Positions 26,606 to 36,533 of a stretch of 64,000 bases of DNA are shown piece by piece (the stretch's first letter is position 1; every line of letters begins with the position of its first letter). Origin of the DNA: RHLJ01 sp965222205 (GTDB lineage Bacteria > Bacteroidota > Rhodothermia > Balneolales > Balneolaceae); the NCBI GenBank assembly GCA_965222205.1, contig OZ244932.1, positions 3,410,001-3,474,000 on the forward strand, given 5' to 3'. Under the pieces are notes generated by a model. That model saw only the letters and a list, made by a program, of their open reading frames with translations. It had not been told where the DNA came from and searched no databases. The position numbers were made by a program, and so were the translations under genes.

Positions 26606-27808
26606 ATGAAGGCTGCAAAACAATCAAAAGGAACAATTGGTATTCTTACCGGCGGGGGAGATGTCCCGGGGTTAAACCCGGCAATTCGGGGAATTACAAT
26701 CAGGGCGTTAAGAGAAGGTTTTAAAGTGATAGGATTTCGCAGGGGATGGGCTGGATTAATTGATATCAAAAGAGACAAAAAGGCGAATAATGAGAATAAT
26801 TTTCTTGAGTTGACTGAAGAACTTGTCAATAAAGCCGGCAGAACCGGAGGAACTTTTCTGCACACATCCAGAACCCGGCCCAGCCATGTCAAAAAAGCAG
26901 ATGTGCCTGAGCATCTCAAAGAAAAATATAGTGATGAAATCAATGATTTAACTCCCGAGGTACTGAAAAACCTTGATTTCGTCGGTATAGATTATTTGAT
27001 CCCAATTGGAGGAGATGACACACTTAGTTACGGAGTTCGTTTGTATACTGAAGGAGTTAAGGTTGTTGCTCTTCCAAAAACGATGGATAATGATGTACCA
27101 GGGACTGATTATTGTATCGGTTTTAGTACCTGTATCACACGAACTATCCAACTGGCTAATTCACTGAGAACTTCTGCAGGGTCACACGAACGCTTTCTGG
27201 TAATGGAGGTATTTGGACGTTACGCTGGTTTCACGGCCATGCTTCCAACTATGGCAGGGGCAGCAAACAGATGTGTTATCCCCGAACATAAGTTCGAAAT
27301 GGGTCATCTTGCCGAACTATTGATGTACGACCGAAATAAAAACCCAAGTCGTTATTCTATGCTACTAGTTTCGGAAGGAGCGATGTTTGAAGGCGGCGAG
27401 ATGGTTTTTAAAGATGCGACCACAGATGCTTATGGGCATAAAAAGCTGGGTGGAATTGGAGATTTAATTTCAGCCGAACTGAAACGCCTCTCTCCTGAAT
27501 TTAATAAAGGCAAGACGGTAAATATTATTAATCAGAAGTTAGGATACATGGTTCGAGGTGGTGACCCTGATGCTATTGACTCAATTGTACCAATGGCCTA
27601 TGGAAATCTGGCGCTGGATTTAATCCTTCAGAATATTCACGGTAGGCTGGTAGTTCTAAAAAATGGTAGGTACGATAATGTGCCCATAGATATTGTAACC
27701 AGCCAAAAGAAGCTAGTAAATGTACCTCGCTATTATGATACAGAACGATTGCGACCATTCTATAAAAGCTTCGAAATGCAACCGTTATTTATTATGACCA
27801 GTGAATAA
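26606..27808 (+). CDS. pfkA: 6-phosphofructokinase, PPi-type active-site signature
   Basis: A 400-residue PfkA-family enzyme phosphorylating fructose 6-phosphate in glycolysis. Motifs: GILTGGGDVPGLNPAIRG (phosphate loop), GGDDT at residues 135-139, PKTMDNDVPGTD at 157-168 (catalytic Asp), then MEVFGRYAGF. The second aspartate in GGDDT and the lysine in PKTMDND are the residues that mark pyrophosphate-dependent enzymes (ATP-dependent ones usually have GGDGS and PGTIDND), so PPi or mixed phosphoryl-donor use is likely. A strong Shine-Dalgarno, CGGAGG at 26595-26600, precedes the ATG. The gene appears monocistronic. Confidence 0.9.
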   Translation: MKAAKQSKGTIGILTGGGDVPGLNPAIRGITIRALREGFKVIGFRRGWAGLIDIKRDKKANNENNFLELTEELVNKAGRTGGTFLHTSRTRPSHVKKADVPEHLKEKYSDEINDLTPEVLKNLDFVGIDYLIPIGGDDTLSYGVRLYTEGVKVVALPKTMDNDVPGTDYCIGFSTCITRTIQLANSLRTSAGSHERFLVMEVFGRYAGFTAMLPTMAGAANRCVIPEHKFEMGHLAELLMYDRNKNPSRYSMLLVSEGAMFEGGEMVFKDATTDAYGHKKLGGIGDLISAELKRLSPEFNKGKTVNIINQKLGYMVRGGDPDAIDSIVPMAYGNLALDLILQNIHGRLVVLKNGRYDNVPIDIVTSQKKLVNVPRYYDTERLRPFYKSFEMQPLFIMTSE

Positions 27809-27953
27809 ATAAATCAGGTGTACTATTTAACAGAATTGATTAAAAGGTATTAAAAGCGCTTTTTTACAAAGGTGCTTGCGCTCGGTGTTGGGTTTAGGTA
27901 TCATCAACGCACTTTTGATGAAGCTCTAATCCTAACTTCAATTATTATTCATT

Positions 27954-29483
27954 ATGACAAGCCAGGTTAATAGTTCTCAGCAAGAAATGCTGGGGCACCC
28001 AAAAGGTCTTTTTTATCTATTCTTTGCAGAACTATGGGAGCGGTTTAGTTTCTATGGCATGCGCGCATTGCTTACGCTCTATATGGTTAATGAAGTTTTT
28101 GAAGCATTAGCCACTCGTGATATAGCTGCCGCTGCAGTTTACGCGTCTTATGGTTCTCTTGTATATGCTTCAACTGTGGTAGGCGGACGAATATCAGACT
28201 CAATTTTAGGGATGCGCCAGTCTGTATTTTTGGGAGGTATTTTAATGGCGCTGGGGCATTTTGTTTTGGCAATTCCGGGGAACGTTACGTTTTATCTGGC
28301 ACTGGCATTTATCGTAGTAGGGAACGGATTTTTTAAACCAAATATTTCTACTTTTGTTGGCTCTCTGTATGAAGACGGAGATACCAGAAAAGACTCTGGA
28401 TTTACGATTTTCTATATGGGGATTAATATTGGAGGTTTCGTAGCGCCACTACTTTGCGGATGGCTTGGTCGGGAATATGGCTGGCATTATGGATTTGGCC
28501 TTGCTGGTGTTGGGATGTTAACCGGACTTATTTTCTTTTGGAGCGGAATTAAAAAAAATGTATTCGGGGATAGAGGGTTACCTCCGAATAATGGCGCGTA
28601 TGAGAAGAGAGTATTTGGAGTACAGCAAAAAATTCTGGTTCCGGTTCTCGCATTTTTATCTGCTCCGGCAATCGCATATCTGCTTTCATCATATCAGGAC
28701 ATTGGTGGTGGAACCACTTTTCTGGGTGAACAAAATATTGTAAACCTGATTTTCAAAATCATAGGTGTCGGGATTCTGATTTATCTGGGATACATAATGT
28801 CTAAGTGTACACCTGATGAGCGAAAAAAGCTGATTGTAGCCGTTTTCATTACACTTTTCATGACTATTTTTTGGGGCTTTCATGAGCTTTCGGGAAGTGT
28901 GATAACGTTATTTGCCGCAAGGAATGTGAATCTGGTTTGGATTGATGCCGCTCAAACCAATGCATTAAATTCTATGTGGATTATTATTCTTTCAATCCCA
29001 ATATCTTTGCTATGGGGATATCTGAGTCGGAAGAATCTAAATCCAAGAACGCCTTATAAATTTGCTACGGGCTTAGCCTTAGCCGGTATTAGTTTTTACA
29101 TTCTCGCATTAAGTGGTAATAGTGCAGATGAAAATGGAATGGTACCATTTTCATACTTAATAGTGATGTATTTCCTTTTATCAGTTGGTGAGTTGTTTAT
29201 GTCACCGGTTGGGTTATCTAAAATTACAGATCTTTCTCCAAAGCGAATTGTTGCCTTTATGATGGGTGTATGGTTCCTTTCCTCAGCCTATGCGTTCCAG
29301 GTAGTAGGTTTTATAGGTAAACAGCTCGCTATCGAAAGTACTGATATTAATGTAAGCGGTTTGGCTACATTGGGGACTTACATAGGCGGATTCGACTTAA
29401 TTGCCAAGTACGCCTTGGGAGCATCTGTAATTGTTTTCATTTTATCTCCAATTCTTAAAAGAATGATGGGCAACGTGCACTAA
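27954..29483 (+). CDS. POT family (PTR2) proton-dependent oligopeptide transporter
   Basis: A 509-residue major-facilitator protein with 12-14 membrane helices. The POT motif ELWERFSFYGMRALL (ExxERFxYYG) is at about residues 24-38, followed by GGRISDSILGMR and the FYMGINIGGFVAPLLCGWLG signature. It imports di- and tripeptides with protons across the inner membrane, which fits the surrounding secreted peptidases. A strong bidirectional terminator follows. Confidence 0.94.
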   Translation: MTSQVNSSQQEMLGHPKGLFYLFFAELWERFSFYGMRALLTLYMVNEVFEALATRDIAAAAVYASYGSLVYASTVVGGRISDSILGMRQSVFLGGILMALGHFVLAIPGNVTFYLALAFIVVGNGFFKPNISTFVGSLYEDGDTRKDSGFTIFYMGINIGGFVAPLLCGWLGREYGWHYGFGLAGVGMLTGLIFFWSGIKKNVFGDRGLPPNNGAYEKRVFGVQQKILVPVLAFLSAPAIAYLLSSYQDIGGGTTFLGEQNIVNLIFKIIGVGILIYLGYIMSKCTPDERKKLIVAVFITLFMTIFWGFHELSGSVITLFAARNVNLVWIDAAQTNALNSMWIIILSIPISLLWGYLSRKNLNPRTPYKFATGLALAGISFYILALSGNSADENGMVPFSYLIVMYFLLSVGELFMSPVGLSKITDLSPKRIVAFMMGVWFLSSAYAFQVVGFIGKQLAIESTDINVSGLATLGTYIGGFDLIAKYALGASVIVFILSPILKRMMGNVH

Positions 29484-29503
29484 CATGCTTCTGAAATTTA
29501 TTT

Positions 29504-29543
29504 AAACAAAAAGGCTTCTCAATTCTGAGAAGCCTTTTTGTTT
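29504..29543. terminator. Bidirectional terminator
   Basis: A perfect 18-bp hairpin (AAACAAAAAGGCTTCTCA and its complement) around an ATTC loop, with A/T tracts on both sides. It separates the converging POT and M20 genes and can serve both. Confidence 0.92.
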
Positions 29544-29545
29544 AA

Positions 29546-30979
29546 CTACTGTTCAAAATCCAATGGTGGTGGTCCCGGAGGAACAATACCTTCATACTCA
29601 TAGTCTCCAACCCGTTCTTTATGTTCTTTCTTAATAGAAGCACGTAACTCCGGGTTTTCAAAAAGGTCGACCATTGTCATGGCCAAGGCCTTTGAAGCAT
29701 ATATTAATCCCTTATGGCCTATCGACATCCCTCCGGTTGCTACTACAGCCCACGAGTGCCACGGTGTATTATAGGGAGCGGTTGTTCCCCTTAACCGAAT
29801 AGTTGGTACAATGAAACTCACATCACCAACATCGGTGGAACCGCCACCAGGGTTTTCCAGCGTTTCTCTCATAGGTTTGATTTCCATGTTCATTCCAACC
29901 TCGGGTTTTCCTGTAGCTTGTTGTATTGCTTTAGCAAACTCTTCTTCTTCAGCAGTATAATTGATGTTACCTAGTACTTCGAGATTAGCTTGTAAAGCGG
30001 CTCCACCAGTTCGGTTTGGAACTACTTCATGAACGCCTGAAATAAGGGTAATTTTAGATTCAACATCCGCTAGTATGGCCGCACCTTCAACCATTTCTTC
30101 AAGGCGTTTCCATACTTTAACCATTTCATCGCGCTTCGGGTGTCTTGCTCGCACCCAGATTTTGGAATAATCAGGAACAACATTCACTACTTTACCTGCA
30201 TCCATAACATGATAATGGATACGGGTTTCGGGGAGGATATGCTCACGATAGGCATTAATCCCATGCGTATATAATTCAAGAGCATCACTTGCAGAACGGC
30301 CATTCCATGGGTCACTGGCAGCATGGGCAGACTGGCCATAGAACTCAACTAAGAAATCTACAAGCGACAAGCTGCTTTGTACAGCAGATTCAGTTTCATC
30401 ACTGGGATGCCAATCCATCATTACGTCTACATCATCAAACGCACCGGAGCGAATCATCCACAACTTTCCGAAAAACTTCTCTTCAGCGGGAGTACCATAA
30501 AAACGTATCGTTCCTTTCAAGTCTCCACTCTCAATCAACTTTTTGATACTAACTGCTGCCCCAAGAGAGGCTGTGCCAAAAATATTATGTCCACAACCGT
30601 GTCCCGGGTCTCCTTCAATTACCGGGGATTTAAAAGAAACGGGCTCCTGTGAAAGTCCGGGAAGTGCATCAAACTCTCCCATAATCCCGATGATGGGTTC
30701 TCCGCTTCCGTATTCGGCAATAAATGCGGTTGGTATTTCTCCGATTCCACGGGTTACTTTAAACCCATTCTGCTCAGCGTAAGAAGCTAAAGCTTCGGAG
30801 GATTGGTTTTCTTTAAAAGCAATTTCTGCATAAGACCAGATATCGTCGCTAATATGGATTAGTTCTTCAGCAGAATTTTCAATAGAGGAGATGACCTTTT
30901 TCTTCAACTCATGGTCAGAAACCTGTGCGGAGGCATTAATAGAGAAAATTGTCAGTAAGAGGGTGACTATAGTGCGCAT
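29546..30979 (-). CDS. Secreted M20 family amidohydrolase (AbgB-like)
   Basis: A 477-residue protein with a signal peptide (cleavage near INASAQ). M20/M28-type metal motifs: GIMGEFDALPGLSQ, GHGCGHNIFGTASLGAAV, GTPAEEKFFGK, MDWHPSD and TDVGDVSF near the C-terminus. The dimerisation domain starts at SAHAASDPWNGRSA. Closest in layout to the aminobenzoyl-glutamate utilisation protein B family, which cleaves amide-linked amino acids. The signal peptide implies an extracytoplasmic role, unusual for AbgB itself. Probably takes part in amide or peptide scavenging. Confidence 0.92.
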   Translation of the reverse strand: MRTIVTLLLTIFSINASAQVSDHELKKKVISSIENSAEELIHISDDIWSYAEIAFKENQSSEALASYAEQNGFKVTRGIGEIPTAFIAEYGSGEPIIGIMGEFDALPGLSQEPVSFKSPVIEGDPGHGCGHNIFGTASLGAAVSIKKLIESGDLKGTIRFYGTPAEEKFFGKLWMIRSGAFDDVDVMMDWHPSDETESAVQSSLSLVDFLVEFYGQSAHAASDPWNGRSASDALELYTHGINAYREHILPETRIHYHVMDAGKVVNVVPDYSKIWVRARHPKRDEMVKVWKRLEEMVEGAAILADVESKITLISGVHEVVPNRTGGAALQANLEVLGNINYTAEEEEFAKAIQQATGKPEVGMNMEIKPMRETLENPGGGSTDVGDVSFIVPTIRLRGTTAPYNTPWHSWAVVATGGMSIGHKGLIYASKALAMTMVDLFENPELRASIKKEHKERVGDYEYEGIVPPGPPPLDFEQ

Positions 30980-31074
30980 AAGAATAGTTAGTTGATGGGA
31001 AGTATGAATATAGATACTAAAAATCAGACTACCATTCTATAGTAAAACCCGGCAAAGAATATCAAAAAATAAAA

Positions 31075-31108
31075 AAAAGGCCTCTCACCATTACATGAGA
31101 AGCCTTTT
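31075..31108 (-). terminator. Terminator downstream of the ankyrin gene
   Basis: AAAAGGCCTCTCA and TGAGAAGCCTTTT pair with one mismatch, with a T-run on the minus strand side (eight A on the plus strand at 31071-31078). Confidence 0.85.
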
Positions 31109-31131
31109 GTTTTCAAACAACGTCATCTACT

Positions 31132-31779
31132 CTAAAATGCGGTAGATGTTGTTTCGATGAGTTCAGCGATTTCAGTTTCTCCGGATGACTTAGCCCAGCT
31201 TAAAGCAGTTTCACCATTCTTATTAGGCACATCTTTCGCGGAGTGTTCCAGAAGTAATTTTACGACTTCAGTATGTCCTTTTGATGTTGCCAACATCAGC
31301 GGGCTTACTCCGCTTTCACTTACAATGTTCGGATCAGCGTAATAAGAAAGGAGTACAGATAAAGTTTCAAAATGCCCTTTAAGTGATGCAATATGTACGG
31401 CCGTGAATCCGTCTTCGCGGACGTGGTCCACAAAAGCACCTTTCGATAACAAAGCTTTAACAGCCTTCGCATTTCCTTTATTAGTGGCTATAACCAAAGG
31501 AGTATTCTCCGAAGTGTTTATAGTGTTTACATTGGCCCCAAGCTCAGCGAGTTTAAGAATAGAGCTTGCCTGATTATTTTTTGCAGCATAATACATCGGT
31601 GTATTTCCATGCTGATCAGCAATATTAGGGTCAATTCCTTCATAAATGATGGACTGGATAGACTTGTTGTCTCCATTATTTGCAGCTACAAACAAATCAT
31701 ATTCAGGATTCTCCTGGGCGGCTGATGTAACTGCGAACAGACTTAATAATAAGACCGTTAAAAGTGCTTTAATTTTCAT
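31132..31779 (-). CDS. Secreted ankyrin-repeat protein
   Basis: The start at 31779 (MKIKALLTVLLLSLF) gives a clean signal peptide with cleavage after TSAAQ; an ATG 12 bp earlier also exists. About five ankyrin repeats fill the mature protein: DQHGNTPMYYAAKNNQASS, ENTPLVIATNKGNAKAVKAL, DGFTAVHIASLKGHFETL, GVSPLMLATSKGHTEVVKLL, NGETALSWAKSSGETEIAEL. It is a protein-binding scaffold in the periplasm; partners are not known. Monocistronic with its own terminator. Confidence 0.9.
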   Translation of the reverse strand: MKIKALLTVLLLSLFAVTSAAQENPEYDLFVAANNGDNKSIQSIIYEGIDPNIADQHGNTPMYYAAKNNQASSILKLAELGANVNTINTSENTPLVIATNKGNAKAVKALLSKGAFVDHVREDGFTAVHIASLKGHFETLSVLLSYYADPNIVSESGVSPLMLATSKGHTEVVKLLLEHSAKDVPNKNGETALSWAKSSGETEIAELIETTSTAF

Positions 31780-31970
31780 AATTATATCCATTGGTTGGTA
31801 ATTAAATACTTTGCATTTCTCCTTGACCAGGGGAGTAAATAGTTATGAATCAGGCTACGTGATGGTTATTTATTAAGTTTAACGGGCTAACACAAAATGA
31901 AGCGTTTTATCACGGAAACTGAGGGATTTATGTAAAGCAAAGTAAAAGCCAGAACTTTGTATCTTTGGGG

Positions 31971-33347
31971 ATGCATTCAGAAATCAATGAACAACATCCT
32001 ATCGCTGCCATCGCAACCCCTGTAGGTGAGGGAGGGATTGCAGTTATCCGAATTTCGGGTAAAGACTCCATCCAAAAAGTGAATAAAGCGTTTGTCGGGA
32101 AAGACCTTAATAAGCAAGAATCACATACAGTTCATTTCGGGAAAATTGTAGATGGGAAAGACTTCCCTGTTGACGAGGTTTTAGTTACACTTTTTCGCTC
32201 ACCGAGATCTTATACGGGAGAGGAGACCGTGGAGATTTCTTGCCACGGAGGAGTACTTGTAACTCAAAAGGTACTGGAAACCATTCTGGTGTTAGGGGTG
32301 AGGTCAGCAGTTGCCGGTGAATTTACCCAGCGGGCATTTTTAAACGGTAAGCTGGACTTGGATCAGGCTGAGGCAGTGGCCGATTTAATTCATGCCAAAA
32401 GTATTAAAGCAGTTGATGCAGCTCATCAGCAGTTGGAAGGAAGGCTGGGAGAGCATGTAAAAAAATTCCGGCAGCAGATCATCGATGCTACTGCAATGGT
32501 AGAGCTGGAACTCGACTTTATAGAGGAAGATGTTGAGTTTGCTAACAAAGAACAGCTTCAAAATTTATTGGAATCGGTAGATACTGAACTCTCTTCGTTG
32601 TTGGAAACCTACGAAACCGGAAGATTAGTTAAAGACGGAGTTAAAACCGTATTAATTGGGCGCCCGAATGCCGGTAAATCCACTTTGTTAAATACACTGG
32701 TTGGAAGCGACCGCGCTATTGTTACCGATATTGCCGGAACTACAAGAGATACCATTGATGTAGACTGGAATTTCGATGGATTACTTTTCAAACTGATTGA
32801 TACAGCCGGGCTAAGGGAAACTGAAGATATAGTGGAGGCAGAAGGAGTTAAACGATCGCAAAGAGCTTTTGAACAAGCCGATCTAATTATTTATCTAAAA
32901 GATTTGTCCCACCCATTCAATGAAGAAGAACGAATGGAAATCGCTGACTTTCAGAAAAGAGCCGGAGAATCTCCCTTTATCTTAATTGGAACCAAAGCTG
33001 ATATTGAAGCCGATCAGGAATGGCGCACGGAGTTTGATTTAAAAATTTCTGCAACTGAAGGTGAGCAAATTGATGAGCTCAAAAAATTACTCAAAGACCG
33101 GGCTTTGGAAAATAAGCACTATGATGCTTCAAGTTTACTGGTTACATCAACCCGCCACCGTGATGCTCTCCAAAAGGCGCAGGAGCAAGTCAGGGCATCA
33201 CTTCAGAGTCTTGCACAGGGAATGACCGGAGATTTCCTTTCTATTGATCTCAGGGCTGCATTAAACGAACTGGGAACCATCACCGGAGAAATAACCAACG
33301 AGCATATTCTGGATTCAATTTTTTCCCGGTTTTGTATTGGGAAGTAA
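31971..33347 (+). CDS. mnmE: tRNA uridine-5-carboxymethylaminomethyl modification GTPase MnmE
   Basis: With MnmG, MnmE makes the cmnm5U34 modification of tRNAs. N-terminal folate-binding domain (IAAIATPVGEGGIAVIRISG), helical domain, then the inserted G domain with P-loop GRPNAGKSTLLN, DIAGTTRDTIDV, DTAGLRETED and a GTKADIE base-recognition motif. The C-terminal FCIGK contains the essential cysteine. Length 458 residues is normal. I place the start at the ATG 31971; a TTG two codons upstream is in frame. A TATCTTTG box lies only 3 bp before the ATG. Confidence 0.96.
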   Translation: MHSEINEQHPIAAIATPVGEGGIAVIRISGKDSIQKVNKAFVGKDLNKQESHTVHFGKIVDGKDFPVDEVLVTLFRSPRSYTGEETVEISCHGGVLVTQKVLETILVLGVRSAVAGEFTQRAFLNGKLDLDQAEAVADLIHAKSIKAVDAAHQQLEGRLGEHVKKFRQQIIDATAMVELELDFIEEDVEFANKEQLQNLLESVDTELSSLLETYETGRLVKDGVKTVLIGRPNAGKSTLLNTLVGSDRAIVTDIAGTTRDTIDVDWNFDGLLFKLIDTAGLRETEDIVEAEGVKRSQRAFEQADLIIYLKDLSHPFNEEERMEIADFQKRAGESPFILIGTKADIEADQEWRTEFDLKISATEGEQIDELKKLLKDRALENKHYDASSLLVTSTRHRDALQKAQEQVRASLQSLAQGMTGDFLSIDLRAALNELGTITGEITNEHILDSIFSRFCIGK

Positions 33348-33380
33348 AAAAGCCCACTATGCACAGCATAATGGGCTTTT
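33348..33380 (+). terminator. Terminator of mnmE
   Basis: AAAAGCCCACTATGC and GCATAATGGGCTTTT pair at 14 of 15 positions around an ACA loop, directly after the mnmE stop. It may also act on the converging M16 gene. Confidence 0.9.
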
Positions 33381-33401
33381 GTAATTTTTTCGATAAGAGT
33401 C

Positions 33402-36287
33402 TTATTTCTTTTCGTTCCCTTCAGTCACATCCTTAACAATGATATCACCCTTTTCAGTTACATCTACTACTTCATACCCCAGAGCTTTTAATTTCTCCCG
33501 GTGGGAGGCTCCATCTCCAACTACAAGAATATGCATGTTTTCGATATCCAAGTGTTTTCTGGCTAAAGCATCGATTTCCTCTTTGGTGATACTTCTAATG
33601 ATACCTGCTTGTTCCTCAACATAAGATCGGTCTAAATCATAACGAACAATGTTTCTTAAGAAGCCTGCTTTTTGAAACGGGGTTTCGTAACGGCGGGCAT
33701 CCCGCTGACCAATAGAATTGCGCATGAATGTTAGTTCATCCTGAGTAATTCCATCTTCCCGGAACATAGAGAGTTCTTTCATAAACTCATACACAGCACT
33801 GTCTGTAGCTATAGATTTGATGCCCCCAGATGCAGTGAACGCACCAGGATCTTCACTGGCATTAAAAAATGAGCGGGCACCATAGGTCCAGCCTTTATCT
33901 TCACGAAGATTTAAATTAATCCGGCTATTGAAGGCTCCCCCAAGTGTATAATTCATCAGATTAGTTTTATAATACTCACCGGTAGCATCGTAAGTTAAGT
34001 CGGTCATATAACCAATTCGGATTTGTGATTGAGGTGCATCTACTTTGTCGACCAAATATACTTTTGTATAGTCGATTGGGCTTGGCTCAGGCAGCTCAGG
34101 AAGTTCTGCACCGGTAGGTTCCCAATCAGACAGGAAGTCGAGTTTTGGCAGGATTTCATTTTCAGAAATCTGGCCAACCACAACAACTTCCGTTAACTCA
34201 GGTGTATAGTATTCTTCATAAAATGCTTTTACATCCTCAAGAGTAATTCGCTCTACAGTTTCATCAATTCCGTTAACCGGAACAGAATAAATATGCTTAT
34301 CACCATAAAGTAGACGGTTATATACTTGGTTGGCGATATTTGCAGGGTTTTGATAAGTTGATTTGATACCCTCGATTTGTTGTTGTTTCAACCGATCAAA
34401 ATCTTCCCGATTAAATGCGGGGTTAAATAGAATTTCCTCGGCAAGCTCCAGTGTTCGATCTATATTTTTTGTAAGAGAATTTATACTCACTGTGGTAGTG
34501 TTATTCCCCGCAGTCATATTGATACTACTGGCAATAAGTCTGAGCTCTTCCTGAATTTCTTCAGAGGTATAATTCTCGGTTGCTTCATTCATCATAGAAG
34601 CTGTAAGAGAAGCAAGCCCTGCTTTTTGTGAATGATAGGCATCCATTTTATGACCTCCCTTAATACTCATTTGAATTGTTACTGAAGGAACCTCGTTAGA
34701 TTCTGTTCCAATTATCTTTATGCCATTATCCATATTAGCTCTCCAAAAATCCGGAACAGGTACAAGTGGAGCGGCTCCTGGAGTTGGTTTTACACTTCGG
34801 TCAAAAGTGTCTCCGGTAGGTCTACTATAAGCCAGTCCGGAATAATCGGTTGTTGGGAATGGATTATCACCTTCGAGTCGAGGTTCGAAACTATCCGGTT
34901 TTGCAGGTGCAGTTGCTCCATCATCGTTAGGAAGAACACTTTGGATTACAGCCGGGTTACCATAGATATATTTATCGAATACTCGCATAATATCTTCTTT
35001 GGTTACGTTATTATACCTGTCTATGTCTTTTTTGATATAATTAGGATCATTAGCAAATGTTTCATAAGCAGCTAATTGAGAAACTTTTCCTCCTGTTCCA
35101 CCTACCATTGTTAAACCATTAATAAAACCGGATTCAAATGAGGCTTTAATTTTGGTCATATCTGCATCTGAAACTCCATCATTCTTAAAATCTTCCAGGA
35201 TTTGACGCATCTCTGTTTCAAAATCAGATAATGTTTGTCCCGGAAACGGTAACACAAACATGGTGAATTCCCCAGCTAACTCACTCACCGGATGGAAGGT
35301 AGAAGCCTGGATAGCTTTCTGGGTTAAAACGAAATTTTTATAGAAATAAGAACTTCTTCCGGTTCCAAGTATTTGGGCTAAATAATCCAAGGGCGCTTCA
35401 TCTGGGTGAAATCTAGGAACCGTTGGGTAAGTAAAAAGCAGGGCGGGGAAGCGAATGTTGTTATCTACATAGGATACATATCGGTCTTCATCTAAAGTAA
35501 TTGGATCAAGATTTAAGTCTTCTACTTCAGGCCCTCTGGGGATCACGCCAAAATACTTTTCAACTAATTCAACAACTTCTTGGGGATTCACATCTCCACC
35601 AATGGTGAGAACAGCATTATTAGGTCCATACCATCTTAAGAAAAACTTTTTTAGGTCATCAACATTTACACGGTCCAAATCTTCAAGCTTACCAATAGTT
35701 AACCAGGAATATGGGTGACCAAATGGGTAAAGGGCAGCGGAAGTAAATTCACTCCATTGACCGTAAGCACGATTATCATAATTCTGTTGTTTTTCATTTT
35801 TAACAGTTTCTCTTTGTATTTCAAATTTTTGTTGGGTAACAGCATCGAGAAAAAACCCCATTCGATCGGCCTCCAACCAAAGCATTACTTCTAACTGATT
35901 ACTAGGTGCAGTTTGATAATAATTGGTTCGGTCACGGTTAGTAGTACCATTCAAAGTTCCACCTGCGTCCGTAATGATTTTAAAGTGTTCTTCATCAGCA
36001 ACATTCTCAGATCCTTGAAACATCATGTGCTCGAAGAAATGCGCAAAACCAGATTTATAAAGCTCTTCTCTTGCAGACCCAACGTGATAAGTTACATCAA
36101 GGTGGACCAAAGGGTCGGAATCGTCTTCATGAATAATTAGTGTTAAACCATTATCAAGAATATACTTTTGGTAAGGAATAACGACCTCATTTCCTTGTTT
36201 GGTAACTTCTTCGACAAACTTGGTCTGCGCATGTATGCTTGTGAATCCAAATAAGGAAAAAAACAGGATTGTGATTAAATATTTCAT
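33402..36287 (-). CDS. M16 family zinc metallopeptidase (two-domain), secreted
   Basis: Start at 36287 (MKYLITILFFSLFGFTS) gives a signal peptide with cleavage after IHAQ; an ATG 30 bp upstream is in frame but adds residues before the signal. The first half has the inverted zinc motif HFFEH (in SGFAHFFEHMMFQGSENV) with the distal glutamate in ETVKNEKQQNYDNRAYGQ. The second half (from about residue 520) is the inactive M16 repeat with the R/Y residues (GGAFNSRINLNLRED, YGARSFF). About 960 residues is usual for the fused form. It degrades peptides in the periplasm, in line with the peptide-scavenging theme. Confidence 0.94.
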   Translation of the reverse strand: MKYLITILFFSLFGFTSIHAQTKFVEEVTKQGNEVVIPYQKYILDNGLTLIIHEDDSDPLVHLDVTYHVGSAREELYKSGFAHFFEHMMFQGSENVADEEHFKIITDAGGTLNGTTNRDRTNYYQTAPSNQLEVMLWLEADRMGFFLDAVTQQKFEIQRETVKNEKQQNYDNRAYGQWSEFTSAALYPFGHPYSWLTIGKLEDLDRVNVDDLKKFFLRWYGPNNAVLTIGGDVNPQEVVELVEKYFGVIPRGPEVEDLNLDPITLDEDRYVSYVDNNIRFPALLFTYPTVPRFHPDEAPLDYLAQILGTGRSSYFYKNFVLTQKAIQASTFHPVSELAGEFTMFVLPFPGQTLSDFETEMRQILEDFKNDGVSDADMTKIKASFESGFINGLTMVGGTGGKVSQLAAYETFANDPNYIKKDIDRYNNVTKEDIMRVFDKYIYGNPAVIQSVLPNDDGATAPAKPDSFEPRLEGDNPFPTTDYSGLAYSRPTGDTFDRSVKPTPGAAPLVPVPDFWRANMDNGIKIIGTESNEVPSVTIQMSIKGGHKMDAYHSQKAGLASLTASMMNEATENYTSEEIQEELRLIASSINMTAGNNTTTVSINSLTKNIDRTLELAEEILFNPAFNREDFDRLKQQQIEGIKSTYQNPANIANQVYNRLLYGDKHIYSVPVNGIDETVERITLEDVKAFYEEYYTPELTEVVVVGQISENEILPKLDFLSDWEPTGAELPELPEPSPIDYTKVYLVDKVDAPQSQIRIGYMTDLTYDATGEYYKTNLMNYTLGGAFNSRINLNLREDKGWTYGARSFFNASEDPGAFTASGGIKSIATDSAVYEFMKELSMFREDGITQDELTFMRNSIGQRDARRYETPFQKAGFLRNIVRYDLDRSYVEEQAGIIRSITKEEIDALARKHLDIENMHILVVGDGASHREKLKALGYEVVDVTEKGDIIVKDVTEGNEKK

Positions 36288-36484
36288 ATGGTTTAATTTT
36301 ATTGGTATTTGGGGCATAACGATTTTACTAAACCTTAAGTAAGACGACTAAATGGTTTGAAGAGTTATGTAACAAAACATAAAAAGGGGTGACCTAAACA
36401 AACCGAAATTTTTCTTACTAATTGTTAAGAAGTCGTTTCGATTTATAAATGAGAACAGGAAAAGGTTACTAGTGTATATAAAAA

Positions 36485-36511
36485 AAGCCTCATTTCAAGG
36501 AAATGAGGCTT
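36485..36511 (-). terminator. Terminator of secG
   Basis: GAAGCCTCATTTC and its partner form a 12-bp stem with a 3-nt loop, followed on the minus strand by a run of T. The rest of 36318-36533 holds no gene. Confidence 0.88.
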
Positions 36512-36533
36512 CAAAATATAAATCCGTTAACTT

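Noticed and set aside
31960..31967. TATCTTTG as the mnmE promoter
   Set aside because: It is 3 bp from the ATG and has no TTG at the right distance; it would need a leaderless transcript, so I left it out as a feature.
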